A stretch of 64,000 nucleotides of DNA, taken from assembly GCF_038396675.1 (NCBI RefSeq), contig NC_088931.1, positions 65,552,501 through 65,616,500 of the forward strand, read 5' to 3'. This document shows positions 1 to 16,234 of the stretch, in pieces. The notes under the pieces are model-generated. The model worked only from the letters and a program-made list of their open reading frames with translations. It had not been told where the DNA came from and did not search any database. Both the position numbers and the translations under genes were made by a program. Origin of the DNA: Hydra vulgaris. Its lineage: Eukaryota; Cnidaria; Hydrozoa; Anthoathecata; Hydridae. Position 1 is the stretch's first letter; every line of letters starts with the position of its first letter.

Positions 1-3000
1 GTTTTGCCTAAAAACATAAATGATGTCATATTGAAATTAGCATCTGTGAGGGCTTCATTGCATACATTAACTGAGGGTTTGTGCAACTATTAACTAGATA
101 TATAAATAACTTATGGCAAAAAAAATTATTTATTATGAATATATATTTTTAAAAATATTGTCTGGATTTAAGTCGCAATTTTAAAACACAAAGTGTGAAA
201 AATAATTTAGGACAGTGCCGACATAAATCTGCAAAGATTGCATCTTTATATGCATGTATAAATATAAAAATATTTATCTATACATTAGGGTGGTGCAGTG
301 TTTATAAATAAAAAAAGAATCTTACTTTTTTTTAAACTTGAATACTCAGGCTCTTCTTTGCTCTGAAAGTTGCTATTTTTGACCATAATAGACTAAAACT
401 TTAGTTATTTTAAAAACATGCATGTGCAAGTCAAATGTATTAGCGAATAAATGTAAAAGTTTTCTTATAATTAATCTGTTCTTTAATATATCTGTTTATT
501 GCAAAAACTTGGATGGAATCCTTTTGCAAATTGTTTAGCTAAGCCAAGGAATTTAATAACAATGTTCTTCTTGCTAAAGCAGGTCTTTTGAAACATTATC
601 TATCATCTAGGTTGTTATTAAAGGAGAATCCTTATGGAACGGATCTGTCTGTGAGAGTTGTTTCAAATGCTGTACTACAAGATTCCAAAGTTATATGGAA
701 AAAACCACTTATTCCAATAATTTTCAAACAATAAATTTTGAACTTGTTAACATATAAACAAAATATCTTTTTGACATTTGTAATAGGACTTCAAGAGGTA
801 ATATATCAATGTTTTTGTTACTGCAAGATAATGAAAAGAACTTACATTTACGTTGGTTTACAACAGCCAACAGAGTTTAAGTTTTTTTCTTATTCACAAC
901 TAACCTGTTATTAGGCCTGAAAAGTTTGACTAGGTTATTCAAATTAGCTGGTTTGAGATAAAAAAAGTATATCAAAGAATTAAGGCAAAATCTCTAGTTC
1001 AGAGAATCTTATGATATAATCAGATGACTATTTCGACCCTTAAATGTGCCAATTTTGAATAAAATCAATAAGATTAAATGGCTATATGTTAATATTACTG
1101 TTAATGTTACTGTTTATATTACATGTCTTTAACAAGATATATCTCAGCTGAAAATATGAAAAAATGATTTCTAACATTTCTAATTTACAATAGATATTGT
1201 AATGATACCTTGCCACCAAGTTCAATAACTTGTTTAAGCATTTGGATGGCGCATAAAGTTTGTATCAAACATATCTACATCAGCTTGTGATAATAAAACA
1301 AGAGACTTTTAATCTAAACTTATATCTTATTAAATCTAAGCTTATATCTTATAGTGACTTACGATTGATTAAAATTAAGAAAAACTTTATAAATTCATCA
1401 AAATAAATATTAATTCTGTCAAAATGATTTGAAAAAAAATTGCTTCAGTCAACTGTTTTACCTTGTTACCTTGTTATCTAATTATCTTATTAGGGTGATT
1501 GACAAGGCTTTAGGTGTCTCGAATAGTATTTTTCGAGAGTCTCTACAAGTAGTAAGTAATTTAGGAATGTCTTTTTTCTTTTTTTCCCTCTCCTGCTCTG
1601 CCATCAAGGTGAGACTTCTACCTTTGTTTCTCTTTGTTTCCACAAAATTTTTATTACTGCTCCAGCAACAGTAGGTTGTCATTAATTTTTTTCTGAAATT
1701 TTTTTTTTTTTTATAAATATCTCAAGATATTAGTTTTAGTTTATCATCTTTTTTTTTCATCTTTATCATCTGTTTTGCTCAAAAAACACTTTTTCACAGA
1801 TTTCTATGGTTCTATGGTCAACTTATTTTTTATTTTTTTCATATATGCTGGTCAAAATATGCCATTTAGGTTTTAATAATTCTATTTTCCTATTTAAATA
1901 TTTATTGTGTTTTCTTTTGAAATTTTTTTTTCTTATACTCTCTCTAGACATTTTAATATAATTTTTATCCTCAGTTCCAAGGATAAACTTTATATGGCTT
2001 TCTTGAACATTCAGAAACTTTAAATCTTCAATTTTGACTTTATTTGTCCATCATTATGATATCTTTAAGATTTGGTGTACCAATCCCGAACACTTTTTTG
2101 ATCTTCTGTTAAAAACTAAATTGTCTTTTTAAATCTGAAGTTGAACCTCTCTTTTTATGTTTTTTTAATTTGTAATATTCTGTTTACAGATTACTAAGAT
2201 GCTTTCTAAGGTTTTTGTAAGAAACAATTGGAAACCCAGCTTTATTCCAAGAATCCCAGCTTTATTCCGAGAAACTTTAATCATAGATAAAATGAATTCG
2301 CAATGCCATCGACACTCTGAATCTCTATAATGCTAATTGGCATGCAACACAGTATGGAAGACTTTTTCACATTTGTTGCCAGTGTAGATTTAATATAATA
2401 AATATTTTTTAGTATATTCATTCCAGTTGGAAGTTGCATACCTTAACAAGTATTTTAAATACCTTGCAGTATATAAAAATGATTGTGATAAATCTATAGC
2501 ATTATCACTTGATATACATGTGCATGCAAATAAAGAGTATATTGTACAGCATTTTATTTGAGTAAAAAAAAACTACCTGATAATGCTGGTTTTTTTATTG
2601 TTCAACATAAACATATAAATGTATAAAAATAATAAAACATTGTACTTCAGAAAAAAAAGGAAAAAAATAAAAGATTAATTCAAAAAAAATAGCATATATA
2701 GATATTTTTTTAGGTAAAAAAAGTGTTCACAATCAGATCCAATCAGAATAATATTTTTCAAAGTCATTTTTAACACCAATGTCCCACGTTTCAAAGGGTA
2801 GTATATTGAAATTCAAATATTTTCTCAAAAGAAAGTACCCTCTTACATACACATTTTACATACACATATATATTTTATGACACTTTCATACAATTTACTT
2901 TTTTCTCTTCTCTTATGTCATTAAAATGTATAAAATAAAAAGTTTTAAATTTATAGACACACTGATCTTCAATTAAACTATTATTTTATTGATGATTTAT

Positions 3001-3009
3001 CCAAGTTCC
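1..3009. other. AT-rich non-coding stretch, probable PDE3 intron
   Basis: No conserved exon was found on either strand. Long A and T runs and scattered stops dominate. The PDE3 exon starting at 3697 must be joined to an upstream exon coding for the HDxDH metal-binding block, and no such sequence is visible here, so the preceding intron is probably longer than 3.6 kb. The only coding-like piece is at 543-734. Confidence 0.5.
543..734 (+). other. unrecognised coding-like fragment (63 codons, no start)
   Basis: An open stretch between two stops with balanced amino-acid use, including the block NPYGTDLSVRVV, unlike the low-complexity frames around it. It has no ATG start and no obvious splice context. 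It could be a decayed transposon coding piece. I do not recognise a family. Confidence 0.2.
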
Positions 3010-3230
3010 AAAAATTTATTTTGATTTGTTTGAGAGCAACCAGGTAAGTTGAGCAACTGTGTGGGGCAAGTTATCAATGAATATGGATATGGATCCATGC
3101 ATATTCATTGATTCTTTGATGCATGTTCATTGATTATTTAACTTGTTGCTCAACTTACCTGGTTGGGGGAGGTTTAGCAGCTCTGTAAACTTTAGGCAAT
3201 ATCTTCTCAAACAAGTCGAAATAAATTTTT
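3010..3230. mobile_element. fold-back (MITE-like) element
   Basis: Two nested inverted repeats. The outer arms 3010-3035 and 3205-3230 match at about 24 of 26 positions. The inner arms 3037-3057 and 3145-3165 are a perfect 21-bp inverted repeat containing CAGGTAAGTTGAG. The centre is made of ATATTCATTGAT variants. This is typical of a short non-autonomous DNA element; no target duplication was established. Confidence 0.5.
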
Positions 3231-3573
3231 TTTCATAATAAATTTTTAGCAGATTAAATTATTTTTCTAATAGTGAAAAAATGATCTAAATCTGACGTAG
3301 GGCTCATGAGATCTGTTAGATTTAGTAGAAAATTACTCAACTATCCCATTACAGCTTGATCCCATCTTAAAAAGATATAAGATTATTAAATTTAGAAATT
3401 ATTTAAGTAGTCTAGTATAAACCCATTTTGTATAGAAAATTTATTTTTTTAAAACATGGTGTTTTGATGGTAAATAAGGTATTGCAACTTATTTAACAAA
3501 AATCTGTTATGGGTTTTTAATCTGTTAATTTTCGTACTGCTGTTTTTTAACAGCAGCATTATCTCCCATATAA

Positions 3574-5996
<2,423 letters not shown>

Positions 5997-7917
5997 TTTG
6001 TGTTGATTTTCTAGATTTGATAAATATATATATATATATACTTGTATATAATAACTTTACACATTTGTATAAATTTTGACTAATATATACCGTTCGTTAA
6101 CCGACTGATGTTGTCTTAAGCTATAAATGCTTAATTACATATACTGCCCTATAAATGCCTAATTATATATACATGTCTTAATTATATATACTGCTCATTA
6201 AGACGTTGTCTTAAACCATTTTAATTGATCATTAACCTATTTACATTAACTTTTAATCGTTAATGTTGTCCTAAGTAAAAACCGTACCTAATCTAATTGC
6301 ACCTAATCTAATAGATCTCATGGTATAAAATCAAGAGATAAAATTGCAATTATCTATTCATTTAAAAATCAAGAGATCATATCTCTTGATTTTTTAAAAC
6401 GGGTTCGTTTTAAAGATAAATGGATAAGATCCGGACCTGAGAGTAAAAAAAAAAAGTAATAAATCTTATTTTCTAAAGCTTTGAAATTTTTCCAACTTAT
6501 CGCCATGTTCAAAGTTATTCAGAATTACTCAAAATAACTTTAAACAAAGGCCATTAAAATAAAAAAATAACAGAAAAAATCTTCAGAGACCAAAAAAACA
6601 GTTTTGTCCAAAATTCATTGGTGTTTAGGAGTTTTTTTTTACCTTTTTTTAATTTGTAAAATTGAAAAAAAACAGAATGCCAAGACATAATATAAACATA
6701 AGATTTATCAAATTATCTATTAATTTATTAGTTTTCAAGACAAATATGCTTATATAAAAAAGACAAATATTACAATTATCTTGGGCGATTTAATGAGGAT
6801 AGTTTGTACTTTAGTATATTTATATCTATTATTAGTATTTATATCTGTTTGCTTCCACTCTTGTTGGGAGTAAATTAGTTTTAAAAAAATTATTTTGTTT
6901 ACAATTTTTGTTAAACTGCTGAAATTTTATTTTAAATTAAGGTTGAGTAAGACTTTTCTATTATTCATCCTTGCTTCCACAAACCTCTTTTTCCAAACCT
7001 TATACAGAAACTTTTACTTTTGTAACCACCTTTAACTGATTTTTCAAAATATTATGTGTGAAGAAAAAAAAATCAGGAAAAAAAAACTAAAAGTAGAAGT
7101 ACAAACATTCGTCTCCAAAAAATTTTAATTTCCAATTGCTAAAGAAGAAATTAGAAAATAAAAGACTTCCGCCGTTAATCAACTTGATAAGATCTTTGAA
7201 GTTCTAAATGGATAAATTTAATGATTAAATGGACAAATATATGATTTAAATGTTTAAAATAATTTTTAGATCATATGAATCTATTTTTTAGATTATTATT
7301 ATTTTTTTTAATGTTCAGCCAAAGACCCTTGGATGCTAGTAAAAGTTTTGAATGTTTACCTGTCATTAGAAACGAAACCATTACACTGCCAATTTTTTTT
7401 ATTGCGGTGTTTTTGTTGTTTGTTACATGTTGTAATTAATGTAGTTTAAGATAAAATACAGCAAAGTACGAACTATTTCTCCTTCATAATATTTCAATCT
7501 GATGTTGTCCAGATTGTAATCAGTATAATGAAATTTTAAAAATTACTTATAAATTACTGCATTCTAATAATAAAAAGACTTATAAAGTTTGTTATAATAA
7601 TAACAAAATCAAACAAACGAGTCAAAGTTTGTTACTTTGGGTTGGCACGGCTGTTTCACTCAATATAAAAACGAGTCTGACGTCACGAGTTTATCAAAAA
7701 AAAATAAGCATTTCCCTATAAAAAGTATAAAAATTCACTAATTGGGAACTAGGTTAAATAGAGTACTAAAATATTCAATTTTTTTTTTTTTTGTTATATA
7801 AACAACTAAAGTAATAATTGAACTAAAGTAATAAAAAATCTTATAACATTCTATAAAAATACGTGCACAGCAAAATATACTGCGACTGTATAAAAATGAA
7901 AGTTTAGTATGGAGTAT
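5997..7917. other. PDE3 3' flank, no gene seen
   Basis: AT-rich flank. AATAAA at 6458-6463 is one possible polyadenylation signal. A short hairpin with arms around AATCAAGAGAT lies near 6365-6397. No conserved protein was seen on either strand. Confidence 0.45.
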
Positions 7918-8053
7918 GGGATCGTCCACAAATTACGTCACGCATTTTTGACCGTTTAAGACCCCCTCCCCCCTTGTCACAACGTCGTAACTCTTTAGTA
8001 ATAAATTCCGTATGAGTCGTTACAAAACCCTATCCCCTCCCCCCCACCATGAC
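7918..8053. mobile_element. possible DNA-transposon end
   Basis: The block opens GGGATCGTCCACAAATTACG and continues with C-rich tracts. It stands out from the AT-rich flank and resembles termini of widespread invertebrate repeats. No partner end was located, so only one end is suggested. The sequence from here to 8925 shows no gene. Confidence 0.25.
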
Positions 8054-8925
8054 TTCATATAATTATTTCTTAAACAATCCTTTTAGTTGCTAGCATATAA
8101 CATATTCTAAATAATGTCTTTGTAAATAATAATTTTTTTAATAATAATAAGTTTTTCGTAAATAATAAGTTTTTTGTCTCAAAAACATGCAAAATATATT
8201 TGAAGACTCCATGGGAAGAAATGGCAGGGTCACATTTTAAAAATTTTGACTTTTTACACTTTCTAGCTTTATTAACCACAATAGCTATATAGTTTATAGT
8301 TAAAGTATATTGCAATAATTGCAATATACTTTAAAAATGCACACATTTTTCCTAAAAATTCAAAACTTATATAGGCTTAAAAGTTTAACAACGAATTATT
8401 TCAAAATGAACAAATGTTTTTTTCCGGTGAGTCTTCATTTGTTTGCAGAATAAGTTTTCTGATTATCATCTTTTGATTTTGGTTTCTGGTTGATACAGTT
8501 GTTGCGAAAATGTTGATATTTAATTACAATTTTATTAAAATGAGTCTTCTGCATGTTTTAGTTTCAATCGATTTAATAAAATAATAAATTAATGTTAATT
8601 ACCATAAAATTTGTAAAAACTTTACAAACCATAATTTAAAGTATTTGTCTATTTGCTTATCTTAAATTTTCTATATACGACGGTCCGATAAAAATCCAAG
8701 GTAACAAGGTTATTTTGGTAACAAATGCTTTTGGGCAAAATGCGTTCTATCGCGTTGATAAAACTCACCAATACAGTAAGTGGTATTATCCTTGAGCATG
8801 ATAAATATGGAAGTCAACTTAACGCAAAGGTTTGGTGATTGACATGAGTTGATTGATCTGAAAACATTCGTATTGCTGGACACCCCCTTACTAAAATCTG
8901 ATTGGGTCTGGTGGTTTATGGTAAC

Positions 8926-10135
8926 CAGGGCCGGCCCGGTGTAGGATAACCTTGCGAGGCCTTAATATTATTATAGTACATATATGTTCACATATATGAT
9001 TTTTTACACATTATTTACATGTGCACTATATTTTAGTACACGTTGAACAATGGTACTAAAAAAAATATAATTATAAGTCACTACAAATATTATAGATAAA
9101 TAAACTAACATTTCAATCATCAAAATTTTCTTTAATAAATCAAATAACAAAAAATAAAATTATATTGAAAAAATATGGATACATGTAATACAAAGAATTC
9201 CAAATTTATCTCCTTGCGTGCTTTATGGCAAATTCGGAGATGATATCATCGTAACTTTGTTTTTTGGCTATTTCTGATTCTATAGACAAAATTGCTAATG
9301 AAGTAAATCGTTCTTGGCTTATGGTAGACCTCAAATAGTTTTTTATTAACTTTAATCTTGAAAAAGATCACTCTGCTGAAACGACTGTAATTGGTAAAGT
9401 AGTATAATTTTAAGCGCAGTAACGAAATTTGGATATAACTTAAATAGATTATTTTTTAATAAATATTGCAGTATTTGTAATATTCTGAAGTTGGAAGGCA
9501 AAACTCGACGACATATTTTGATTTCATTACATAAATCAATCACATCAATGTCATCTTGCAATGTCATATATAAATCTTTACAATATTTTAGACTCGTGTT
9601 TTTAATATTATCCGAACAATATAAATAATCATACAATGTTTCATGTTCTTTATAAGGCTTAAACCTTCTCGTGAATGAATTAATCGCATTATCAACAACG
9701 ACAAGAAAATATTGAATTTTAAAATGTTCTTCACTCGATGAAAAATTTTTTACAGTTCTTTGAATCTTAAATTCAGGCGTCACTTGTACTTCTTCAGCAA
9801 TTTCCTTAGCTATTATTATGGAAGAGTTGAATCCTATTTTACGGTATTTTTCAAAAAATTCTATAAGTCCTTTTAAATGTGTATTCGCTATGCTGATATC
9901 CAAATTGGAATGTGGAAAAATCTTGCTTATTATATTTACTTCATTCAATATGGCATACCAAATTACCACACTTAATATAAATTCAAAAGAAAAAAGTTTA
10001 TTTCCGATTGCTTCAATTTCCGATCTTATTTTTACGTCTCTGGTATGTTCAAGTAGGTGTTTTAAAGCAAAAGAAAATCGTGATATTTGAAATCATACAG
10101 ATTTCACGCTTTCCAGACAGCATTCCCATCTTGTT
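8926..10135 (-). pseudogene. hAT transposase pseudogene (ZMYM1/TTF-type hAT), 3' half
   Basis: Reading leftward from about 10130, one frame gives a block like the hAT middle domain (RWECCLESVKSV, a stop, then FALKHLLEHTRDVKIRSEIE and SVVIWYAILNEVNIISK). It runs on to 9352 through LPSNFRILQILQYLL. A frameshift near 9380 leads to the hAT C-terminal dimerisation block: TVVSAE, an in-frame stop, SFSRLKLIKNYLRST and LAILSIESEIAKK, ending at the TAA at 9206-9208. The Arg expected after SAE in this family is replaced by TGA. The 3' terminus is probably at 8926, where CAGGGCCGGCCCGG resembles hAT ends. The N-terminal zinc finger and matching 5' terminus are missing. Dead copy. Confidence 0.75.
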
Positions 10136-10469
10136 TCAAATATCTAATCTATATAAGTTTATGAATTCTAATATTTATTCGTCTATTTTTTATAATTCAG
10201 GTGGCCTATGGTAATCTTTTACAACATCCTAGACATATCTGCTGCTAATGCTTTTGTAATTTTCATTTTATTTTCAGACGGCATTCCCATGTTGTTCAAC
10301 GTTTAAAAAGTAGAGCGTTTTTTTATCGTAAATTATAAAAATAGAACTTTTTTTTATTTATTTATAAAAACAGAATAATTTTAAGTCGAAAATTATAAAA
10401 TTAGAACACTTTTAGAGGAATGTCAAAAAGCTTGTTTTTTAATCAAAAATATTTAAAAACCATTAGTGA

Positions 10470-10632
10470 CCGGTGTCATGAAATAAATTAACCCCCATAG
10501 TAAATTAACTCCCGTTGGATCAAAAATTACCCGGGGAGTTAATCTATTTTGAAATAGATTAACTACCCTTAAAATAAATTAACCCCTGTCCGCGAAACAA
10601 ATTAACTCCCCATAATATATTAACTCCCTTGG
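10470..10632. repeat. dispersed AAATTAACYCCC motif cluster
   Basis: The motif AAATTAACTCCC, or one-base variants of it, recurs about seven times at irregular spacing of roughly 20-30 bp. It is not an exact tandem array. Function unknown; it may be the remains of a terminal repeat of a mobile element. Confidence 0.45.
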
Positions 10633-10768
10633 AACAACTTATACGAATTACAAAAAAAGTTTTAACTTAATGTTTTCCAATTGCGTTGGCTTTAAATCTA
10701 TTAATTAGTTATTGTTATGGATATAAATTATATTTCTACTATTATTATATCATATATTAATAGTGGCA

Positions 10769-11001
<233 letters not shown>

Positions 11002-11222
11002 AAAGTGGGGTCATAACAGCCCCTGTAAAGTTTAGATTAATGAAATATAAAAAAAAAAACGACCTGTGTTTTTTTATCAGTGTATTTCAACAACCAACAA
11101 CAACAAAAAAAAGCTTTTAATTTTAGTAATTTAGAAAAAAATGCAACAGTTTTTGAAAATGTTATTAAACAAAAATCACAAAAATTGTGGTACAATTTCT
11201 GCAGGTGTATCATTTTTTGTTT

Positions 11223-11835
11223 CTACAGTCTTATCAACTGTTTGAGCGTTTTTTCTTTTTTTAGTTTTTTTTTTATAACCATCTTTTTTACCATTTCCGC
11301 TTCATATGGTGAACTGGTGAGTATAGCTGTTTTGCCCTTTTGGCATCGTTTGCGAGTTTGCTGAGTTTTCTCATTCAAAATACTTACAATTTCTGCAGAT
11401 GAAGCGATTGTGAAAGAAGCCATAGATGTCGAAGACATCTATGGCTTCACCACAATCATCCGGGCACATCTTTCAGCAGTTGTTGCTGTCACATGGCAAG
11501 TCAACAAAACTCCTCCTGGAGACATATGCTGCTGATATAGTTCAGAAAATGCATTGCAGTTTCTTGTATGATTAAATTGCTTCAACTCCATTTCCATTTT
11601 AAAATGGGTCTATATCCCCCATCTTATTCTGGCACTTTAGAAAAAGGTTGCTGTCTTTGTATGCTTGAAAGAAACTTCTCTGATTGAACAGAAATGAAAA
11701 TCAGCCACATCATGTGTTTGTAGAAAACACCTCCGTACAGACTGTAAAGCTTGGTCCATTAGTACGAAGAAAAAATCAGAACTACGGGGTATTCAACTAC
11801 CGTTTTCCTTGTCTCCTTCGTAATCAAACACCTTG
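11223..11835 (-). pseudogene. pogo/jerky-type (DDE_1) transposase fragment
   Basis: Reading leftward, the reverse strand gives KTVVEYPVVLIF near 11810, resembling the segment before the second catalytic Asp of pogo-type transposases. It then breaks down through frameshifts and ends with a tail KRCQKGKTAILTSSPYEAEM and a Lys-rich end, like the post-catalytic tail of this class. No intact DDE motif remains. The identification rests on motif likeness only. Confidence 0.45.
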
Positions 11836-12279
11836 GGAGATACAAAAGGATTGAATTATCTTGCTTGTTTTATTTACATGGAATAAAATGTTATACCAGA
11901 TAACAATAGACTAAAGAAATGCCCAATCTGATATATATGATAAATTCTGAAAATATATCAATAGCTAAGACTCCGTGGTTGTTTTTTTTTCTATTGCATA
12001 CTCCTCCAGTTTTTCCATCGAAATCAAAGATTAAAAGTAGATTAAGGAAGCCAAACGAAAACTAAACGTTTAAAACGAAAGTTTAACTAAAATAAGACGT
12101 CCATTAACTTAGCAATTCAATAGAATCATTTTCATTAGATTTAGCGAACCTAAAAAAATTAGCAAATGTTAGTACGACGTTTTAACATTATAAACAAACA
12201 AAAACACCTATACCGAAATTTTAGTTTTATCATCATGTTAAAAACTTTTATTGTATACTGCATAGAAGAACTCCTTCAA

Positions 12280-12342
12280 ATTCATGTCCTCCACCCCCTC
12301 CCCCAACCAGAGAGTGTGGAGGGCTCTAGGCACGGCACTGGC
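12280..12342. mobile_element. possible hAT-type terminus
   Basis: Read from the reverse strand the sequence starts CAGTGCCGTGCCTAGAGCCC and is followed by a C-rich tract, a form common at hAT ends. It would be the right end of an element lying to its left. No partner was found. Confidence 0.3.
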
Positions 12343-12834
12343 GATCGTTGCTATTGAGTCAGCTAATTTATTTTACCTTTATTTTACCTTAATCAAAACG
12401 TATACTCTTATTAAGTTTAAAAAACTTTTTAATACTTATGATTTTATAATGCTTTGAAAATTTTAAAAATTCAAAAAACTTTATTTTTTTCCAAACTCTT
12501 GATTTACAAATTTTAGCTTTGTTACTTTGCATTTTATGCAAAATAACATAGGGCCTGGCTACGTACTTTTGAATGACCCTTTTTAAATGAATTTATTAAT
12601 CGACCAAGTGCTCTATAAATTTGTATTTTATAGGCGGAAGGGGGCAGTTACTAGATGCAGGTAAATTGAATTAAGCATGAATTTCACTGTTTATCGTCCG
12701 TATGTCTACTATCACATTACAATTTAATGAAAACAATAATTATTTTTGTATTAACAATAATAAAACAAAAATGCAAATACAATTTAAAATAAATGGAATT
12801 ATATATTTCAACAATAATATGTTAATTATGAAGA

Positions 12835-14340
12835 CTAGTCAGATAACACTAATTTCACTTTGCGGGTTTTCTTCTTTGTGAAACTAGAGATGACATCTTC
12901 GTACGATAATGTCTTGGCAAGGTCGCTTTCAATTGAAATCATCATAAGGTTATTAAGGCCTTCTTCATTCATTGTTGATCGTAATTTAGATTTCATGAGA
13001 GCAAGCTTATTAAAAGAGCGCTCTCCTTCAGCCACTGAAACCGGGATTGTATTAAAAATGCGAAGCAAAATGCAGATCGAAGGAAATATTGACTAAAGAC
13101 CATTTTGGTAGATTCTGTTGAGCAACTGTATAAAAGAAAGATATTCTATTTTTCCAAAAGTATTTGATCGCTTCAGAACATCTAGATTGCGGATTTCTTT
13201 AATCAACTCCTCTTCTTTAACATCATTTACGTAGAGATTTGCCAGGACTTTGCATTTTTTTTTCTGACTAAGTTTTTTTTCATCGATAAAAGAGATGGAG
13301 AACACCATATGAACGAAAAAATATCTGTTGTCTTTTGAACTGTATCCATTCTGTATCTTATCTGCTGGAGCAGCGAGAAGGAGGCAGACATTGTTGAAAC
13401 TGAAGAACGAAAATAGTTTGTTCCGTATGCACGTCCGGAGTTCCATCAACAATAATTGAAAAATAAATGGCTGTGATAATATGCTCTTCGATAATAGCAG
13501 CAAAAACAGTTTCACCACATGCCATAACGAACTAATTTTGAGTTCTCCAGCTCAAATAGTGCGCTTGCATTCTTGTTTCTTGTTTTTGGTGTCGAGAAAC
13601 TTCTTCTAGATGGAACTGAAGTGTTTTATTGTGTTTCCCCAACATCTCAAAGGTGGCTAAAAAATTACTATTATCATACTCGTCCAGCATGTTTGATGAA
13701 CCTTAACAAATATGAACATAATATTGAAATAAAGAGTACATCTAGATTAATATTCCAAGCAACATTAAAATTACTTTATGAACATAAACTTCTAATACAT
13801 CTCAAAAACTTAAATTTCTTGACGCTAAATGGAGAGTGACGTCCAGGACGCAACCTAAAATTTCATACCATTTAGATGCCTCATTTTTTATTGGCTTTTC
13901 AAGTTCTGAATCAATTCCCGGTCTGATTTAAGGCTTCAAAGGCTTATTTCTAGACAATGTAGTGATTTCTTCGTTGAACATTACACTGGTAGCTTTTAAT
14001 CTTTTCTCCTAGCTTTCACCAATTATCTTTTATTTCACCATTCCACATCAAGTGAAAAGACTAAAATCCAAGGCCAAAATTATAAAACTTTTGTCCAAAA
14101 ATAGAGCAGGGAAAACAAATGAAAGTTCAACTACAGTTCACATCCAGTCTTTGTTAATCTTCTTTTTGTTGAGAGAAGTTTGGTAAAAACAGGAACTTTT
14201 TTGTTTATAGAATCTCTTGGAAAAAATGCCGGATTTTGAGTTGGTCCATATAGAATGACTAGATTGTGTTCGACTTTAGATAAAACCCTCATTCACAAAC
14301 CGGGGCGTTTCTAACTATTTGATCACCCAATTGAGTTGCC
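12835..14340 (-). pseudogene. hAT transposase pseudogene (TTF zinc-finger type)
   Basis: Reverse-strand pieces occur in the order expected for this family. Near 14300-14200 there is GPTQNPAFFPRDS, like the segment before the TTF-type zinc finger. Near 13900-13830 there are frame-shifted pieces resembling the end of that finger region. At 13180-13150 ELIKEIRNLDVLKR precedes a break. From 13068 to 12835 comes the C-terminal dimerisation block: IFNTIPVSVAEGERSFNKL, SKLRSTMNEEGLNNLMMISI and ESDLAKTLSYEDVISSF. Much of the catalytic middle is missing and several frame changes are present. The last 78 codons are still open and well conserved. It differs clearly from the hAT remnant at 8926-10135, so it is a second subfamily. 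Confidence 0.7.
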
Positions 14341-15259
14341 TCTTGATCCTAAATTTGAGAATTGTGGTATGTTTTAGAGTTTTGTAATAAAATTATGAAT
14401 ATAAAATTGTAAATAAAAAAAAAATAAAGCTGTTAACCTATACCTTGACTACTTGGTCGGACGTAGAGTTATTAGATGCTTCTTTTTTTTAACTTTATCG
14501 AAGCCACACTCGTCCAGTGTACGTTTGTTCTTGTATTCTTTCACAACTTTGTCTACAGTTCTTTCTCTGCCTTGGGACTCGAAAACTGGACATGGCGTTT
14601 TTACTCTAAGATGTGTGTTACTTATTTTTAGATAAAAGCAGAAAAAATGGAAATGTGAAATTTTAATTTAACTTAATCTAAATTTCAATTTTATTTCATG
14701 TTAAAAAATTCTAAAAATCTTGCAAAATATCTTACAAAAAAAAAAAAATCTTCTATTTTGTCTTAAATTCTTTGCTTAAAATTATGCAATAAATCTTCCC
14801 TTTTTTTTTGCCGTTTGATAATTTGTCTGTTTAAAAGTTTGCCGTTTGATAAATTTCCAATAAATACATACTACATATACAAATTTAGGCGGAGTAAGAA
14901 GAAGGCATAAATTGTCTTATCACCGAGCCCCGTTTACATATTGTCTGTGTTTATATAAAAGCAAATATATACATAATCCGTTTTAAAATACATATAAATT
15001 TTGCAAAATGTTAAAAATGTTTTTAAAAGAACATGAATGTTTTTAAAAGAACGTGAAACTATAGTATATTTCTTCTGATTTAAAATAAAAGTAATATAAA
15101 CATACATATATATTAATGCGTACACATTTTCTATAATAATGTTTGACAAGATATATTCATTTAGTGATAATAAAAACGTTTTTTTTTCTATTTTAAATTA
15201 AATTTAGAATAATAAATATTTGAAGTCTGTTGTAATAAATTCTAATTGTAATAAGAGTA
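14341..15259. other. AT-rich spacer, nothing recognised
   Basis: No conserved protein, RNA gene or repeat structure was seen. Poly-A and poly-T runs are common. Confidence 0.4.
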
Positions 15260-16232
15260 GGGGAACCTGTTGTACCTTTGACGACGTTGTACTTTTGGTC
15301 AATCTATTCTGTTGGCTTACTATTATTTAAAAAAAAAACGTGAAGTGCCGTTTGAAATAATAGTCCATGACTATTATTTCAAATGGCACTTCACGTTTCA
15401 CGGTCTTCTTACCGTAAAACATCATGCTTGGGATAGATGGTATCGATCCACAAGTAATTATAGTTTTGGCTCTTAAAAAGTAAATATTTGTGTTAATCTT
15501 ATTCTGATTTTAAAAATGTGATAAATTGTTGTTTGATTCATCTACGACATTATAAACATTACCCAACATCATTTTTTTGTTATGGAAAAGTTTGGATGAT
15601 AATGTCTGACCGTAAATGTGGATTAAGACGATAATTGTTAAAGAAACTCATCTCGTGTACCTTTGACCAGACTAGGATGTTGTACCTTTGACCAACAAAA
15701 ACTAAAGAAAATATGTGACTTTATCTAAATATTTATAATAACTGATTTTATTTAAAAAAAATTAGAAATACTATTAGTAATTCTGAGTATCGTAACTTTG
15801 ACACACAAGTCTTTGCAAGATTGGAAAGATTGATTTTTTAATTTTTTTTTAGACAATTAGGATTGATTACAAAGTAGTTAGATTTGTTTTTTTATTGGTA
15901 TAAGGTAGACCAGAAGTTGCTGTATAATATATAACAAGCTAAAATGTTAAAGAGGTTCAAACATTGCATGATTTTTTAAAAATAACATTTTGATCAAAGA
16001 AACATTGCGGTCAAAGGTACAATGTATGTGTTGTACCTCTGACCAATTGACTTCTTTTTTTTAAAACGCGGGAAAAAGATACTTCTTGGTTGAATGAAAA
16101 AAAAGTCTTAAGTATAATTTTTGAGCAAAATACGTGAGAATATTATATTGTTTGAATGGTGTAAATTTACTCAAAAGACTACGCAAAAAACGCCTTAAAG
16201 CAAAAAGTGGTCAAAGATACAACAGGCTACCC
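15260..16232. mobile_element. 973-bp TIR element flanked by TA
   Basis: The left end GGGGAACCTGTTGTACCTTT and the right end, read from the reverse strand, GGGTAGCCTGTTGTATCTTT match at 17 of 20 positions. Both ends are flanked by TA (15258-15259 and 16233-16234), as expected for Tc1/mariner-superfamily insertions. TTGTACCTTTGACCA also recurs inside, near 15655, 15685 and 16035. A 29-bp-arm hairpin lies at 15337-15397. No transposase is seen, so it is non-autonomous. Confidence 0.75.
15337..15397. repeat. near-perfect hairpin, 29-bp arms
   Basis: Arms 15337-15365 and 15369-15397 are complementary except at one position, with a CAT loop. Located inside the TA-flanked TIR element. Confidence 0.9.
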
Positions 16233-16234
16233 TA

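Noticed and set aside
9818..10214. Forward frames
   Set aside because: Opposite-strand shadows of the hAT transposase remnant.
13573..13839. Forward 88-aa open frame
   Set aside because: It overlaps, on the opposite strand, the better-supported hAT remnant and shows no family motif.
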